Shown piece after piece: positions 33,661 through 44,528 of a DNA stretch of 64,000 nucleotides. The position numbers and the translations under genes are program-made. Origin of the DNA: Oreohelix idahoensis. Lineage: Eukaryota > Mollusca > Gastropoda > Stylommatophora > Oreohelicidae. Position 1 is the first letter of the stretch. The number at the start of each line of letters is the position of its first letter. The notes under the pieces were generated by a model that was not told the DNA's origin, made no database searches, and saw only the letters and a program-made list of their open reading frames with translations. The DNA is taken from NCBI GenBank assembly GCA_024509875.1, contig JAMPIV010011334.1:1-64000 (forward strand). The letters run 5' to 3'.

Positions 33661-34259
33661 AATTTCTCACAAGACTCCATACCCGGCAGTCTGCAATAAT
33701 CTCGCCTTCACTCATCTTAGCGCGATGATATAAACAATATAAGTCAATGGATCCTTACCTCTCAAAATACACACAATACTGCACACCTGGCAGTTTGCAA
33801 TAATATCACCTATCGACATGTCTTCACAAAATTATCCTCTCTCAGGAAATAATGGCCTACACAAATCATGGCCTCTTATCTTCAACACTGTACAGGCATA
33901 CCATCGAAAACACACAAGGTATGACCACTTCAGTCCATGCCCAAAAACACTCTCTAAAAACCCACTGCGCCGGGGATCACACATCTCCCGCCTAAACCAA
34001 TCACGAGACTCCCGCTGTTCATAAACCCCGCTCAGTCTACATACCTGCCCGGGCTAGCCACAAATAGCTAAAACACCCGTAGCTCAAAACAGTTCAGAGT
34101 GCATACCTCTACACAATTGAACTGACCAGCGTTCACACGCTTTCTAACTTTCGAAACTTCTCGAACATACGAGAGAATTCCCCTATCATAATTTAACCTA
34201 ACATCATAGCTAGTCACGTATTCAAGCAACGAAAACCCATAATCTAATCTGTCGACCCA
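33661..34259. other. No gene seen; weak repeated blocks
   Basis: CGGCAGTCTGCAATAATCTC at ~33690 and TGGCAGTTTGCAATAATATC at ~33788 are diverged copies of one block, so the tandem structure may extend further in decayed form. No coding region recognised. Confidence 0.45.
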
Positions 34260-34740
34260 AGCATTTTCAGGATTATTTCCTCTCCATCAGATCTACTCTT
34301 TACAGTTTGTCCTATCTTTAGCTTGTTGAATAGATGGTATCCCAATCTTTTGTAGTACGTGCGGTCTGAAGATTATCATTTGTTCTCTTCTGCTGACCTG
34401 GTAATATGCACGATTTTGTGTGTTCCTTGATGCTCTGCATCTCATATGTTTCTGTATCTGATTCTGATAAAACTCTTTGACTCTTCCAAGGTTTTGCTTG
34501 TATCAGGTTGAAGTAGCTTTCTACTTTCCTTTACCAATCGGTCAGCCTCTTCATTGCCGGGATGCTACAATAAGATTGGATCCATTTATCACAATCCTTT
34601 TGAATCGTTGACACAATGTATGGAGAATTATTCTTAGTCAGGTTTTCATTATTGTGGCTCCTCAGCGTTGCAACTACTAACTGTGAAGAAACCAACGTGT
34701 CCGTTGGTGCTTTCCGCTGCCATTAGAACCTCTGCAGCAG
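34260..34740 (-). pseudogene. I-like LINE RNase H / C-terminal fragment
   Basis: The minus strand reads, in shifting frames, AAEVLMAAESTN (near 34730), then HPGNEEADRLVKESRKL (~34550), the PGNE.AD RNase H block. It then reads RLGYHLFNKLKIGQT (~34330), the block that leads to the LINE C-terminal zinc motif. Stops are scattered throughout. The RNase H domain places it with I-group LINEs, as for 20945-21245. Confidence 0.65.
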
Positions 34741-34860
34741 TTGGTTATTTTCAAATAACATCTAAAATGGTCAATAATTCACTGGACAATAAATTTTAAC
34801 TTTTTGTGTGTATCTGAGATTAAACCAAGTTATCCGTAGGTTGTTTAGGCTGCTGAATAT

Positions 34861-35207
34861 TTTTTTCCCGTACGCCCGCTAATACTCGAGGCGAAATCTC
34901 AGGTTATTATGAATGTCTAGCCTGACATTGATTTTGCGTGAGTATCCCTTTTCTTGTACAGAGACAGGTGTCCCTCGCCATTCAGGCAGATGCTGGCCGA
35001 TTTCGGAGGTACCCATTAGAGCTGGGTCGGATCAGGAGCCGCCAATCCCTGGTCGACGACATTTCTTCAAATGTTCTCGCCAGGTCTCGAGTTAATCCAG
35101 TCCAAATCCCGGTCGACGAAAAATCCTCAAATGCCGTCCCCCGGGTTTGATCCTGAATCACCCGGTCGCCAGAGCGGTGTTGTAACCACCACGCTAGCGC
35201 GGCTTTT
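34861..35207 (-). repeat. tRNA-headed SINE, family S4, with 12-bp target-site duplication
   Basis: Flanked by GCTGCTGAATAT at 34849-34860 and 35208-35219. On the minus strand the head reads AAGCCGCGCTAGCGTGGTGG, then GCGACCGGGTGATTCAGGAT and CAAACCCGG (a degenerate B-box). The body contains two similar blocks, each with GTCGACC.GG.TTTGG or GTCGACCAGGGATTGG. The tail is at the left as a T run (poly(A) on the minus strand) at 34861-34866. It interrupts the left end of family-W copy 1, whose non-coding end matches 45630-45690. Confidence 0.82.
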
Positions 35208-35427
35208 GCTGCTGAATATGAAAATGGCCGTTAAAACGCCAGATTAGCTCTAGTTTTTGTTTTAAAATATCTATACAACAAATTTTACACATTTGCATAT
35301 ACATACCATATGATAATGCTCATAGCGGAAATGATTCACGGCGATGACTTTTTGCCTGTCGCTTGTAATGAGTTTTTGGAGCATCTCTCACAAGGTTCCA
35401 ACAATAGTCTGCTAGCATTGCCTTTTT

Positions 35428-36221
35428 TTAGTTTTTGCCTTGGTACCTTTTTTCGAGGGCAGTAATGTCCTGATGAAATCGTTCCCCATGCACGTCGCTG
35501 ACAGCACCGCAGTTAGCAGGAAAGAAATCCAGATGAGAGTGTAAAAAGTGTAATTTCAAAAACATGTTGCACCCTAGTCTCTCGTAGTGAGGCAAGAGGG
35601 TTTCTACAAGCTCCTGGTAATTGTCAGCCTTATTGTTTCCAAGAAAGTTTGTGGCCACTTGCTGGAAAGCACTACAAGCTAACTTTTCATCATCTGTGAG
35701 AAATCATCAAAACGCTGTTCTCGGAAAATCACGAAAGCTGACCGATCCAAATACACCTTCATTGATTTTGTGCAGTCTTTTTCCCCGGCTCAAGTGATTG
35801 TCGTTGGGGTCAATCCTTTTTCTTGCAGTGGGAAGTCCTGACACGGCTGTCCCACAGACAGAGGAAACAGCAAAACTGTGTGTAACCTTGCTGTAGCCCC
35901 ATCAAGACGGCAAAGACCTTCAGGTCACCACAAATCTGCCACTTATACTTGTCATAGTTGATGGTGTGTAACAGTTGTTTCATGTTGTTGTACGTTTCTT
36001 TCATGTAGACTGCACATCCGAGTGGAACAAATGGTAAATCGTTTCCATTATGGAGCAGCACAGCTTTTAAGCTAAACTTGGAAGAATCAATGAACAGCCT
36101 CCAATCGTTCTCTTTGTAGTTGTTGTGTATTGCTGCCATCAGACCCACTATATCAACGCAAGCAATGAGGTTATCTGTCATTTTGAAATATGGAAGCAGA
36201 TTTACAACATATGTGTGGGGA
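35428..36221 (-). pseudogene. Family-W protein, copy 1, C-terminal part
   Basis: Minus strand. It reads NLLPYFKMTDNLIACVDIVG, WRLFIDSSKFSLKAVLLHNG, KQLLHTINYDKYKW, ICGDLKVFAVLMGLQQGYTQ and FLCLWDSRVRT. After frame changes and a deletion it reads NFLGNNKADNYQELVETLL, LGCNMFLKLHFLHSHLDFF and GERFHQDITALEKRYQG. The same blocks occur in the same order in copy 2 (45899-47482). I know this as an uncharacterised protein found in many copies in invertebrate genomes, with no assigned function. Its N-terminal part lies 20 kb away at 56720-56875, because LTR element B is inserted in the middle. Stops near 35690 and 35810 inactivate it. Confidence 0.8.
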
Positions 36222-36538
36222 TGTCACGGAGTGTTTTGAGGGTGTTATGCATGTATGAATGTTCCCATGCTCCAGCGAGAGTTTTATTAGTCATTTGAGT
36301 TGTTGTGAGTTGGGTATGCTTGAGTTGTAGTATTTTAGTTACACGCAATGTTGTGAGCCTTGATTAAGACAAGCTGCAAGCTATAGTCAAGCGTGAATGA
36401 AGTTCAGTGGAGTGTAGACGGTTTTCATGTGTTTGGTGAATACGAATGAAAGGGGTCAGTCAGAGAGAGATGTGTGTTGTGTCAGTACTGTGTTGGGTCA
36501 GTAGAGAGTTGAGTCAGTAGAGAGTAGAAAGTAGACAG
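36222..36538 (+). repeat. LTR of element B, left copy, first part
   Basis: Matches 56065-56388 nearly base for base (TGTCACGGAGTGTTTTGAGG, TTCCCATGCT, GAGTTTTATTAGTCATTTGA, AGGGGTCAGTCAGAGAGAGA). It stops at GACAG, the target duplication of element A, and resumes at 50596. Confidence 0.92.
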
Positions 36539-38671
36539 TGTCATAAGAGGTTTTGATGTTAATAAACTATGGGATATCCTGGACAAATAGGTGTATCAGA
36601 TGATACCAGGATAGTGCCCGATAAGAGACTGGTCTTATAAGTAATACCCCCTTCTCTGAAAGGAGCAAGGGTGTATATACATCAAAGTGGGGTCAAGCTA
36701 TGTAAGTTCTCAGAGAAGATGATGATGATGTACTGATTTTAACAGGTATTGATTTCAAACAGAACTTTAACTTTAATAAAAGTATTAAGCAAGACTATGT
36801 GAAAGTTTTATGTACAATTTAATTGTCCTGAACCTCAATCTTTTCAGGTCAGGAAAACTCAAAAGCAATAAAATGATATTCACACATGAAAATAAATATA
36901 TTGGAATAACTGTTCCATGTTTGTAGATTGTTCACTGGAATAACTACACATACAGTTTCTGTTCATATGAGTGATAACGTCTGCTATTACTATGCTGTAG
37001 GTTCTCTTTATTATTTTACTGGTCTTATCGATTCATCATACAAAGGTTGTAATTCTAGTTTGATTACTCTTGGGTGAATGAGTTGGATAAACTGACAATG
37101 GCCTTTTTAAAGGACGTATCTTCGAATCTTGTTGCTGATATTCATATATGCACAAGTCAGGACCACAAACTTAGTAGCTCCTGACTGAGAAGATGGGGTC
37201 GGGTGCCAGTTGTATGAGGACCTCTCAACTCCCACACTCCTCTCAATTGAATACAGCCACGAGGTACTTTCGTGATATAACCTGGAATAAAAGGACAACC
37301 ACATTCCATGTAGAAGTCTGCCTTAATTAATTCACCCACAAACAACATCAAGTCTTACCCTTTGTCAGATACTGTGCTAACAAGTTGCACAAGACCTAAA
37401 ATCTCTTTCCCTACAGTCCGTTCAAGTTGATCATTCCTTCTCTGTATTAATTCCTTGTCAGTGTCCATAGTCCATGCTTAGCTTCCGTACGATAATCAGG
37501 TTAAGTACAAAACAGTATGTGACCTATTGATTACTTCATCTAACTTCTCCTGTACGTTTATCACATGATCTTTGAACAGTGTGTCACTCCAGAAGAAATA
37601 CTAATTTAAATCGCTACTAACACTTACTGTCGTAATTTGTTACCATATTTGCAAACACTATACACATTTTTTTTTCGAACAAGACTGCAAATACTACACA
37701 CATTCCTACTTAGGTCAGTGTGACACAACAAATCCCGCCGGCAGTTTCACTTTCGAATTAATATGGAACACATAAGCTGTTTACTCACAAGTTAATAATT
37801 AATAAAATAAGCAAATAAATATATCTGCCTTACCCTCGGGTAAATATATTCATACACACTCAAGCTGAACGGGCCTTCTAAGGGATCTTAGAACTGCTTT
37901 CAGAACAGTAGGCGAAGACTTGATCTTTCTATCTTTCCAATGCTGTCAGCTCGGTGTAAATTTTTGAATCTAATGGCCCCGATAGTACCACCTTGTTACT
38001 ATTTATAGAACTACATCCAGCCAATCGGAGGAAAAGTCAAAAAGTTAATTTTTGAGACTTGTGACTTATGTGGTTCTGAGCGTGTTTGTATAATCTAAGT
38101 AATTTTAAATATTATATATTATAGTTATTAGTGGACCGATTTTAATTATCAAAAGTGATAATTAAACGGCCCATTGTTCTCTATCGTTCTATATGGTTTT
38201 CCTTTTGTTATTTCTTTGCATTTCATTCTGGGTAATTTTTAAGTAATTAAATTTGGCATTACCCTGATGTGAAAATATCACTAAAATAAATTTTTCCACT
38301 ACAATAAAATGTTATCATGCGTGAATATTTATGCTTATGTGTTAAGCACTATCAGCGCTATAATTGGAGACCTTTTCTTTTGTTTAACTATCTTTAGTTG
38401 TTAAGAAATAAAATATATTCGTTCGGTCAAAAACACAAAATAGGCATTGTTACCAAGTTAAAAGGTTTCTTTATCCTTACCAAAATAGAAGCATTATGAT
38501 TGCTTGTTAAATGTGTACTATGCTCTTAGATAAATTTTTTTGGGCGGTAAATTTGACTGGGTTCTTAGACTGCTTCAAATACTATAGTTAGTTTTTAGAT
38601 TCAAATATTATGCTAGTTTTTGAGCGGGGAATTTGAGCGTGGTGTCATACAGATTCAAAATTTTTAAGACA
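36539..38671 (-). repeat. LTR of element A, 3' LTR (left)
   Basis: 2133 bases, nearly identical to 48369-50595. It lacks ~94 bases present in the right LTR at ~48565-48660, and a few point differences are visible (for example CTGGACAAATAG against CTGAACAAATAG). The right boundary reads TTAAGACA instead of TATGACA. Long for a gypsy LTR. The last bases before it on the element side (38672-38690) are a weak purine tract on the minus strand. Confidence 0.92.
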
Positions 38672-38749
38672 TATCTCACCCGTTTGAAAAGCGTGAACCA
38701 CTAGTGCAGCTTTCATATCTGTATTACAATCACGTTCAAATTGACTCTA

Positions 38750-39320
38750 CTATGCCTTAGTGTTATCGTGGATTCCTGCAGGTGGATGCCTACTCAAGAA
38801 ATCTGCCCCAACGATCTGCGATCCAGGAATGTACTCAATGGTAAACGAGTAAGGTTGGATGGGAAGAGACCACCTTAACAATCGTGCATTTCCATGTTTT
38901 GCTTGAGCAAGAAAAACCAGTGGCTGATGATCGCTTTGGACCACGAAATGCCTCTCATACAAATAGATCTGGAATTTCTTGATTGCCCAAACTAAGGCTA
39001 AACATTCTTTTTCTACTGTGGAGTAATTTTGCTCCGCTCTGTTCAATTTGCGGCTGGCATAAGCAACGGGGTTCAATTCTCCGTCTGGTGATGAGTACCT
39101 TTGTAACAACGTGGCTCCCAATCCCACATTACTAGCGTCTGTTCTCACCACGAATTCCTGACTCAAATCAGGTAGTTTCAATATGGGCTTACTGGTGAGA
39201 TTGTGCTTCAGCTCATTATATGCCAGCTCACATTCTGCTGACCACTCTATTTTGTCTGGCTTCCCTTTACAGGTAAGATCTGTCAGAGGAGCACACAGAG
39301 AGTTAAAATTCTGGATTTAT
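38750..39320 (-). pseudogene. Element A RNase H and RT connection
   Basis: Minus strand. It reads CGFYQK, stop, IQNFNSLCAPL at ~39310, then KLPDLSQEFVVRTDASNVGL (first Asp), AYASRKLNRAEQNYSTVEKE (catalytic Glu), VVQSDHQPLVFL (Asp) and PGSQIVGADFLSRHPP (last Asp). All four RNase H acidic positions are present. The 143-codon stretch to 38750 is open, but an upstream nonsense codon separates it from the RT. It is the last domain of pol, followed within 80 bases by the LTR. Confidence 0.88.
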
Positions 39321-39747
39321 TTTTGGTAGAATCCACACAGTGAGACAAAGGATCTCACATCCTTCTTAGTCTGTGGTCTGGGTGCTCTCTGTAATTGTTC
39401 TAAGTTATTAGGATCAGGGGTCATGCTACCCTGATGTACAGTGTGTCCAATTCCTTGCAGCCAATACAACATTTTGTGGGTCTAGATGTCAGATTTGCCT
39501 CTCTGAGTCTGTCAAATAACATATTTAGAGAGTCTAAATGTTCTTCAAATGTTTCAGTGGCGATGAGGATGTCATCCATGAAATTAGTGATACACGGATT
39601 TTTCAGGGGATCCAACAATTTTCTCATCATTCTGAAAAACACACTCGGATCATTCTTCAATCCAAAAGGCAACATATTGAACTCATAGTGCCCTTCCGAG
39701 GTGCTATAGGCCAGATAAGGTCGAATCTCAGGCTTCACTGGAATCTG
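39321..39747 (-). pseudogene. Element A reverse transcriptase, 3' half
   Basis: Minus strand. It reads QIPVKPEIRPYLAY, then GHYEFNMLPFGLKNDPSVFF and CITNFMDDILIATETFEEHL, where FMDD is the RT active site, then LREANLTSRPTKC. A frame change follows near 39421, after which QLQRAPRPQTKKDVRSF-like sequence leads to the connection domain. The 5' half of the same RT is at 42964-43176. The two halves are separated exactly at the ATAAT target site of insert C. Confidence 0.88.
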
Positions 39748-40193
39748 ATAATTGTAGCAAAGTTTGATTTTGCTGGGGAGGTTATGATGGTATCCTACAA
39801 GAATGATATCCGTGTCTGTATTAACCGTGTGAGGTCAAGCACATGTAGGCCCCTGACTCTATAAATGATAATGATGAATTATGTGCAGGGAACCTAACGC
39901 TACCTCCCTAGATCTCACACGGTCACTATTTTGGCTCTAGTGTCTGGTGTATGGTGTACCTAGTGTCTAGGGGAGAAATGAAATGATGGTACACAACATA
40001 AAACACTTTAATTTTCTATGAGGAAGTGAATTAAAACCAGTGGTTAAGTTGTTCTTTAAAAATGAATCTTTTTCTATACAATTTATTTTGCCTATCCAGT
40101 CATATCTTTGAAAATGAGGACAAGATAGTTTACAGAAAAGATCAACTAAAATTATGTGTGGACAATGTGTCCAATAACTCTAAAGTCCATATA

Positions 40194-41408
40194 CAAGGGG
40201 CGTTCAGAAAGTAATGCACCACATCGTTTTTCTCAGGACCTGTTTATTCAAAAAGCATGAAATTTATACACAATATACATGGATATATCATGTAAACATC
40301 GGTATTATTCAACATAATCCCCATCAACTTGTACGGCTTTATGCCAGCGCGAAACAAGTGCATGTATTCCTAGCCCGTACCAGATTTTGTCTTGATCATG
40401 TAGCCATTTCTTCGCTGCATGAATCACTCCTTCATCATCTTCAAGCCTTGTCCCCTTTAAGTGGACCAAATAGATGAAAATCAGAGGGTGCCAAATCGGG
40501 ACTATAAGGTGGATGGGGTAATACAGTCCAACCCAATCTGGTGATTGCTTCCCGTGATGCCTGACTTGTGTGAGGGCGTGCATGGTCGTGAAGGAGAAGC
40601 AGGTCTACTGGATTCTTGTGCGGCCGAACTCTGTGAAAACGTTGATTGAGTTTTTTCAATGTCTTAATGTAAGCTTGCGAATTGATTGTCTCTCCTCTTG
40701 GCATAACGTCCACAAGAATCAAATCTTCAATGTCCCAAAAGACAGTGATCATGACCTTTCCAGCTGAAGGAATTGTCTTGAATTTCTTTCTTCCTGGTGA
40801 TTGCGGATGATGCCAGTCCATTGACTGTCTTTTTGTCTCAGGTTCAAAATGATGTGCCCAGGTTTCGTCGCCTGTAACGATCTTAGCTAAAAAGTTCTAT
40901 CCATCAGCATTGAAACGCTCCAACAATTCAGAAGAAATTGCTTTGTAAGGCCAATTGTTGAGTAGTGATTCGCCTATCAGTAAGAATAATGCCCTCAGCG
41001 CATTTCAACATTTCTGCGTTGGTGGCTGTGGCAGGACATCCACAGCGCGGCCGATCAAGCAGCTCCATATCTCCACTTTCTGATTCTTTGATTCTCTGAA
41101 TCCAGCAACTGACTGTACTCCTGTTGACTGCAAAACTTCCATACACTTCACATAGACGCTTGTGAATATTCACAACAGTTTCCTTCTCTGCAACGAGAAA
41201 TTCCATCACAATTCGCTGTTTATAACGCAAGTTGCTAATACGCTCCATTTCAACGGTTTAGGCCAGCCGTAATATTTGGCTGGTTGCGGTGCAATTTGGT
41301 GCACACAATTGGCACATGCCATATTTGAAGTGTGCACAATTTCATGCTTCTATCTTCATTATTAGCTGAGAAAAACGATGTGGTGCATTACTTTCTGAAC
41401 GCCCCTCG
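40194..41408 (-). mobile_element. mariner element, copy 2, with 43-bp terminal inverted repeats
   Basis: The left end AGGGGCGTTCAGAAAGTAAT, continuing GCACCACATCGTTTTTCTCA and G, is repeated inverted at 41366-41408 with a single difference near the tip. TA flanks both sides (40192-40193 and 41409-41410), the mariner target duplication. Total length 1215 bases. The inverted repeats are almost perfect, so the insertion is not old. It lies within insert C. Confidence 0.96.
40305..41248 (-). pseudogene. mariner transposase (copy 2), internally deleted
   Basis: Minus strand from the ATG at 41248. It has MERISNLRYKQRIVMEFLVA and VNRSTVSCWIQRI (helix-turn-helix), then RRITTQQLALQ. At that point ~45 family residues are missing and the frame shifts to ELLERFNADG. 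A TAG nonsense codon follows directly (family residue Gln). Then come IVTGDETWAHHFEPETK (first Asp), LLLLHDHARPHTSQA (second Asp) and HPPYSPDLAPSDFHLF (third Asp), and a further frame change at GPLKG near 40450. The tail HDQDKIWYGLGIHALVSRWH completes it. The catalytic triad survives but the protein cannot be made whole. The cognate inverted repeats are intact, so it could be moved by a related transposase. Confidence 0.92.
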
Positions 41409-41410
41409 TA

Positions 41411-42446
41411 TGTCTTTCCTATTGGAATGTTCACAGCTTACACTTTATTCTTCTACGAGGGAGAGTCACTGTGTATGAGTGGCTGTAGTATCATCCTACC
41501 CCCATAAACGTCCTGAGTATTGTTTTGAAATACTAGTGTTTATTTTTCACGAAAATGTCAGATATACCCAGATGCCAAACACATCACCTGGGATTCCTTG
41601 TTGAAAGATATTACTCGTACAATGTGTCGTTGCAGAAAATCTCGATTTCACCACACGCCAAAGCTCCTACTGTTATCTTTGACAGCATAAACGACTGGTC
41701 GGAGACTTGTTGGCTTTATTCTTACTCAGCAGGTTTCCTGTTACCAGCTGGCAACAGGAAATAGAACCTCTGCAACAAAAGGACACCCTGGCCTTTTATA
41801 TCTGATCACTAATATTTTTATTATTTTCCTACGGTGATATGGGGTCAGCCTCGCGTGCATTACAGGTGCACTCGCCCCTAATTTTACATGACTGCCACCT
41901 TGCTGTGACCACACCTCAGGTCCCTATGGCAGATACGCCACTGTACGTTTAAATATTTTTCATGAGTACAATAATGTGGAGTAACCACATTTCCTTTGAT
42001 ATGATCTTCTCTTCTTTTCTTTTCAAATATAAATGCTTCAGGCATGTTAAACAGTGTTCATTGAATACGGAGGCTTACTAATATATTCTAATGCAATAAT
42101 ATTCAAACATAATCATGACAACATACATCAGTTAGATACAGTTCAATGTGAGGACTCAACAATGTCTGCTCCCGGCATGTCCTTCCCTTTTCCCAATAGC
42201 AGTATCTAACTTTGTAGTTGGATTAAACATATTAAATTCATAGAGCATCCTTACCAAAATTCAAGAAATATAAACAAATGACGCTGACTTTGCAAAGAAG
42301 TGGCCTCAGTTTCCTTTGGACTGCCCAGACTGTGAATATTTCTCTATATTTAAGTTTAAATTTAACACAGCTGTTCTCAGCGTATTTGAATGAAAACTAT
42401 TTTTCAAATGGCAATGAACAGTGAAAGCTTTTTGCTAATATTTAGT
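41411..42446. other. Insert C, right part; no gene seen
   Basis: No recognised ORF. It contains GTTACCAGCTGGCAACAGGA at ~41739, a small palindrome-like stretch. If insert C is a solo LTR, this is LTR sequence. Confidence 0.45.
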
Positions 42447-42556
42447 AGCACTGGCCAATCGAAAGCTTGCGACTACCAGAATTCAAATGCAGTTTTTGAA
42501 AAACCAAAATTAATTCCAAACAAACTCTGCGTCTGGTAGTCGATTGGCCAGTCTGC
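42447..42556. repeat. Imperfect inverted repeat (cruciform-capable)
   Basis: The left arm ACTGGCCAATCG ... GACTACCAGA (~42450-42481) pairs with TCTGGTAGTCGATTGGCCAG on the right (~42532-42551). The left arm has nine extra bases (AAAGCTTGC) in the middle. Each arm contains a CCAAT pentamer. It may be a small fold-back element or a structured part of insert C. Confidence 0.8.
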
Positions 42557-43010
42557 TTTAGTTATGCCAATACAAAAAGATGTTTCGTTTTGGATTACAT
42601 TTTCCTACCGCTCCCCTTTCCCCCTATACTCTTTTTACCCAAGCGAATTTGAATGTACCTCAATGCCGCTATTTCTAAGCTGGCGTCCCCTACTGACGTT
42701 AAAAAAAAACAAGCAGGAACAACAGTCAGTCCGTAGACATTTATTATTTTCTCAATAACTTGGCTAATACTGGGACTATCATATTATTTAAAGCCCATTC
42801 TTTCTCAGTGGACTCTAAGCTATACTACCATATAATTTTTATGGTCAGTTTGATATTGGTTTAGATTTTCAATTTTTCCACTGACAATCGTCAAACAAAA
42901 TTTTGCACAAGACGGCCATCTTTTTCCTCTCTTTCACCTCGCCAGCATGTATTTTTCAAATAACTAACTTGTTGTAGAGCGATTATTCTCGCAGATTTTG
43001 CGACAATAAT

Positions 43011-43650
43011 ATCCTTTACTGAGATCTGCCTTTGAAAAATATTTTGCCTTATTCAATCTGGCAAACAGTTGATTAGTATCAGGTAATGGATCCACCTGAC
43101 TTTCTGTGACAGCATTCAGTTTCCTGTAATCTATGCACAGTCTAAGTTCCCCAGAGGGTTTTCTCAACAATACCACACTGGAGCTATAAGGAGATTCACT
43201 ATGAGAAATAGTTCATTCTTGCAATAAATATTCCATCTCTCCTTTTAAAGCTTGTTCCTTAGCAAATGGGATAGTATAGGCTCTCATACAGATGGGTGTT
43301 GGGTCTAGCAATTTCATATCATACTCCAACAAGTTGGTGTGCCCCGGTTTGTCCGTTAACACGTCTGTATGATTCTCCAGAACCTTCTCCATCTGCTCTT
43401 TTGTCAGGTGGTTGCTGTCTTTTACCTGTGCAGGAGTTTCGCAGGGTTTCAGGGGGTATTCATAAGAGGTGAGAGGTTCATTTTTCATTTCTGTGGCTAT
43501 GGCCAAGGTCATTAAATGTGCACCTTCCAAAACTCTTCTATTATGGTATTTCTTGAGGAGGTTCACATGATAGACTTTTTCCTTTTCCTTCTTGTCTATC
43601 TTGTAATTAGTTCTAGTACCTTTTCCAGAACTGTGTATGGACCCTGCCAT
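43011..43650 (-). pseudogene. Element A: integrase C-terminal linker and reverse transcriptase 5' half
   Basis: Minus strand. It starts in a GPY/F-like region and reads EKEKVYHVNLLKKYHNRRVL (the VNLLK block). It then reads MEKVLENHTDVLTDKPGHTN and LLEYDMKLLDPTPI, the lead-in to RT, followed by ALKGEMEYLLQE. After a break at ~43200 it reads MVLLRKPSGELRLCIDYRKL, then NAVTESQVDPLPD and AKYFSKADLSKGYY (first catalytic Asp). It is interrupted there by insert C. The junction of the integrase tail and the RT in one direction proves that integrase lies upstream of RT in this element. Confidence 0.9.
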
Positions 43651-43651
43651 C

Positions 43652-44449
43652 CTATCTGAAGTTTGTTGCTGCTGCCGGGTAACAGAAGAAGCACCTTCTC
43701 CCCCACAGCAAGCTCCCTATCCTTCGCTTTCCGGTTATAATACTCAGCATGTTTCTTTCTGCTTTCCTCAGATTATCATTCGCTAATTTCCAGCCAGTTT
43801 TTAACCGAGAGGTCAACTCGTTCACATACTGGTATGATGAGGTTACATTTTCTTCTGCTTTCTCATCTGTCCGTGTCCTCAATAAGGCTTCCAATGGACC
43901 TTTAATGGGCCGGCCAAATAACAGTGTTGCCGGTGCCATTATAATGCTAAGTTAATAGCCGTATGTTGAAGTGAGCTTGACATTAGGCCAAATGGTCAAA
44001 CGCCCGCTCCCAACTCTTCTGGCGGAATCCCTCAGTTTCGGTTTCAAATTTGGCTGACAACTGATTCTATTTTTAGCCAGTTCCACGAATTCCGGCCGGG
44101 GGTGTGTCGGGGTGGTCTGGACTGTGTTTTCACTTCGTACCATACGCAGAGTTGCCATTCTAACTGGTTTATGTGAAGACTGTGTGTGAAAAGGGGTTTT
44201 CCTATCCACCGTGTCTAACTTATCATATTTATTTTTATTTTCAGGCTTAGGTTTGCCACAATGCTTTTCTAGATCCTGATTATTATTTTCCCAACTTGGG
44301 GATGTGACCTTGCTACATTGATCACAGGCCTCCACAAATTTTGCAATGTCTGCAGCTACGCCTGGCCAATAGAATTTCACAAATGTCCGTTGACAGGTGG
44401 TACCAATTTTTGTATGTCCACTGTCTGGTACAACATGTGCTTGTGCCAT
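43652..44449 (-). pseudogene. Element A integrase: H2C2 domain and C-terminal end, core not recognisable
   Basis: Minus strand. It reads MAQAHVVPDSGHTKIGTT, FYWPGVAADIAKF and EACDQCSK, the H2C2 zinc-binding domain. The next ~115 codons (to ~43955) are Lys/Pro/Asn-rich and show none of the D, D, E blocks of the catalytic core. Recognisable integrase resumes at APATLLFGRPIKGPLEALLR (43939), then YVNELTSRLKTGWKLAND. The spacing is too short for a complete core (~200 residues). The core seems to have been deleted and replaced by unrelated sequence. This copy could not integrate by itself. Confidence 0.82.
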
Positions 44450-44528
44450 AACCTTTTCCCTATATGAAGATGGAAGAACTAGTAGTCAATGACCATTGGA
44501 TCCTGTTCCAGCCTTCCTATACATCAAC

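Larger units (their letters stand above)
39753..43005. mobile_element. Insert C: element with 5-bp duplication ATAAT inside the RT of A (solo LTR or TIR element)
   Basis: ATAAT stands at 39748-39752 and at 43006-43010. The insert begins TGTAGCAAAGTTTG and ends CAGATTTTGCGACA, so its ends are TG...CA with a short imperfect inverted repeat (TGT.GCAAA). Removing it rejoins the RT frame precisely. Without the mariner inside it is ~2.0 kb and has no ORF I recognise. A solo LTR fits the 5-base duplication and TG/CA ends best. A cut-and-paste element with short inverted ends is the alternative. Confidence 0.82.

Noticed and set aside
39753..43005. Insert C as a Ginger-type transposon (TGT...ACA ends)
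   Set aside because: The inverted match is only ~9-14 bases with mismatches, and the duplication is five bases with TG/CA ends; a solo LTR explains it more simply. Kept as an open alternative.
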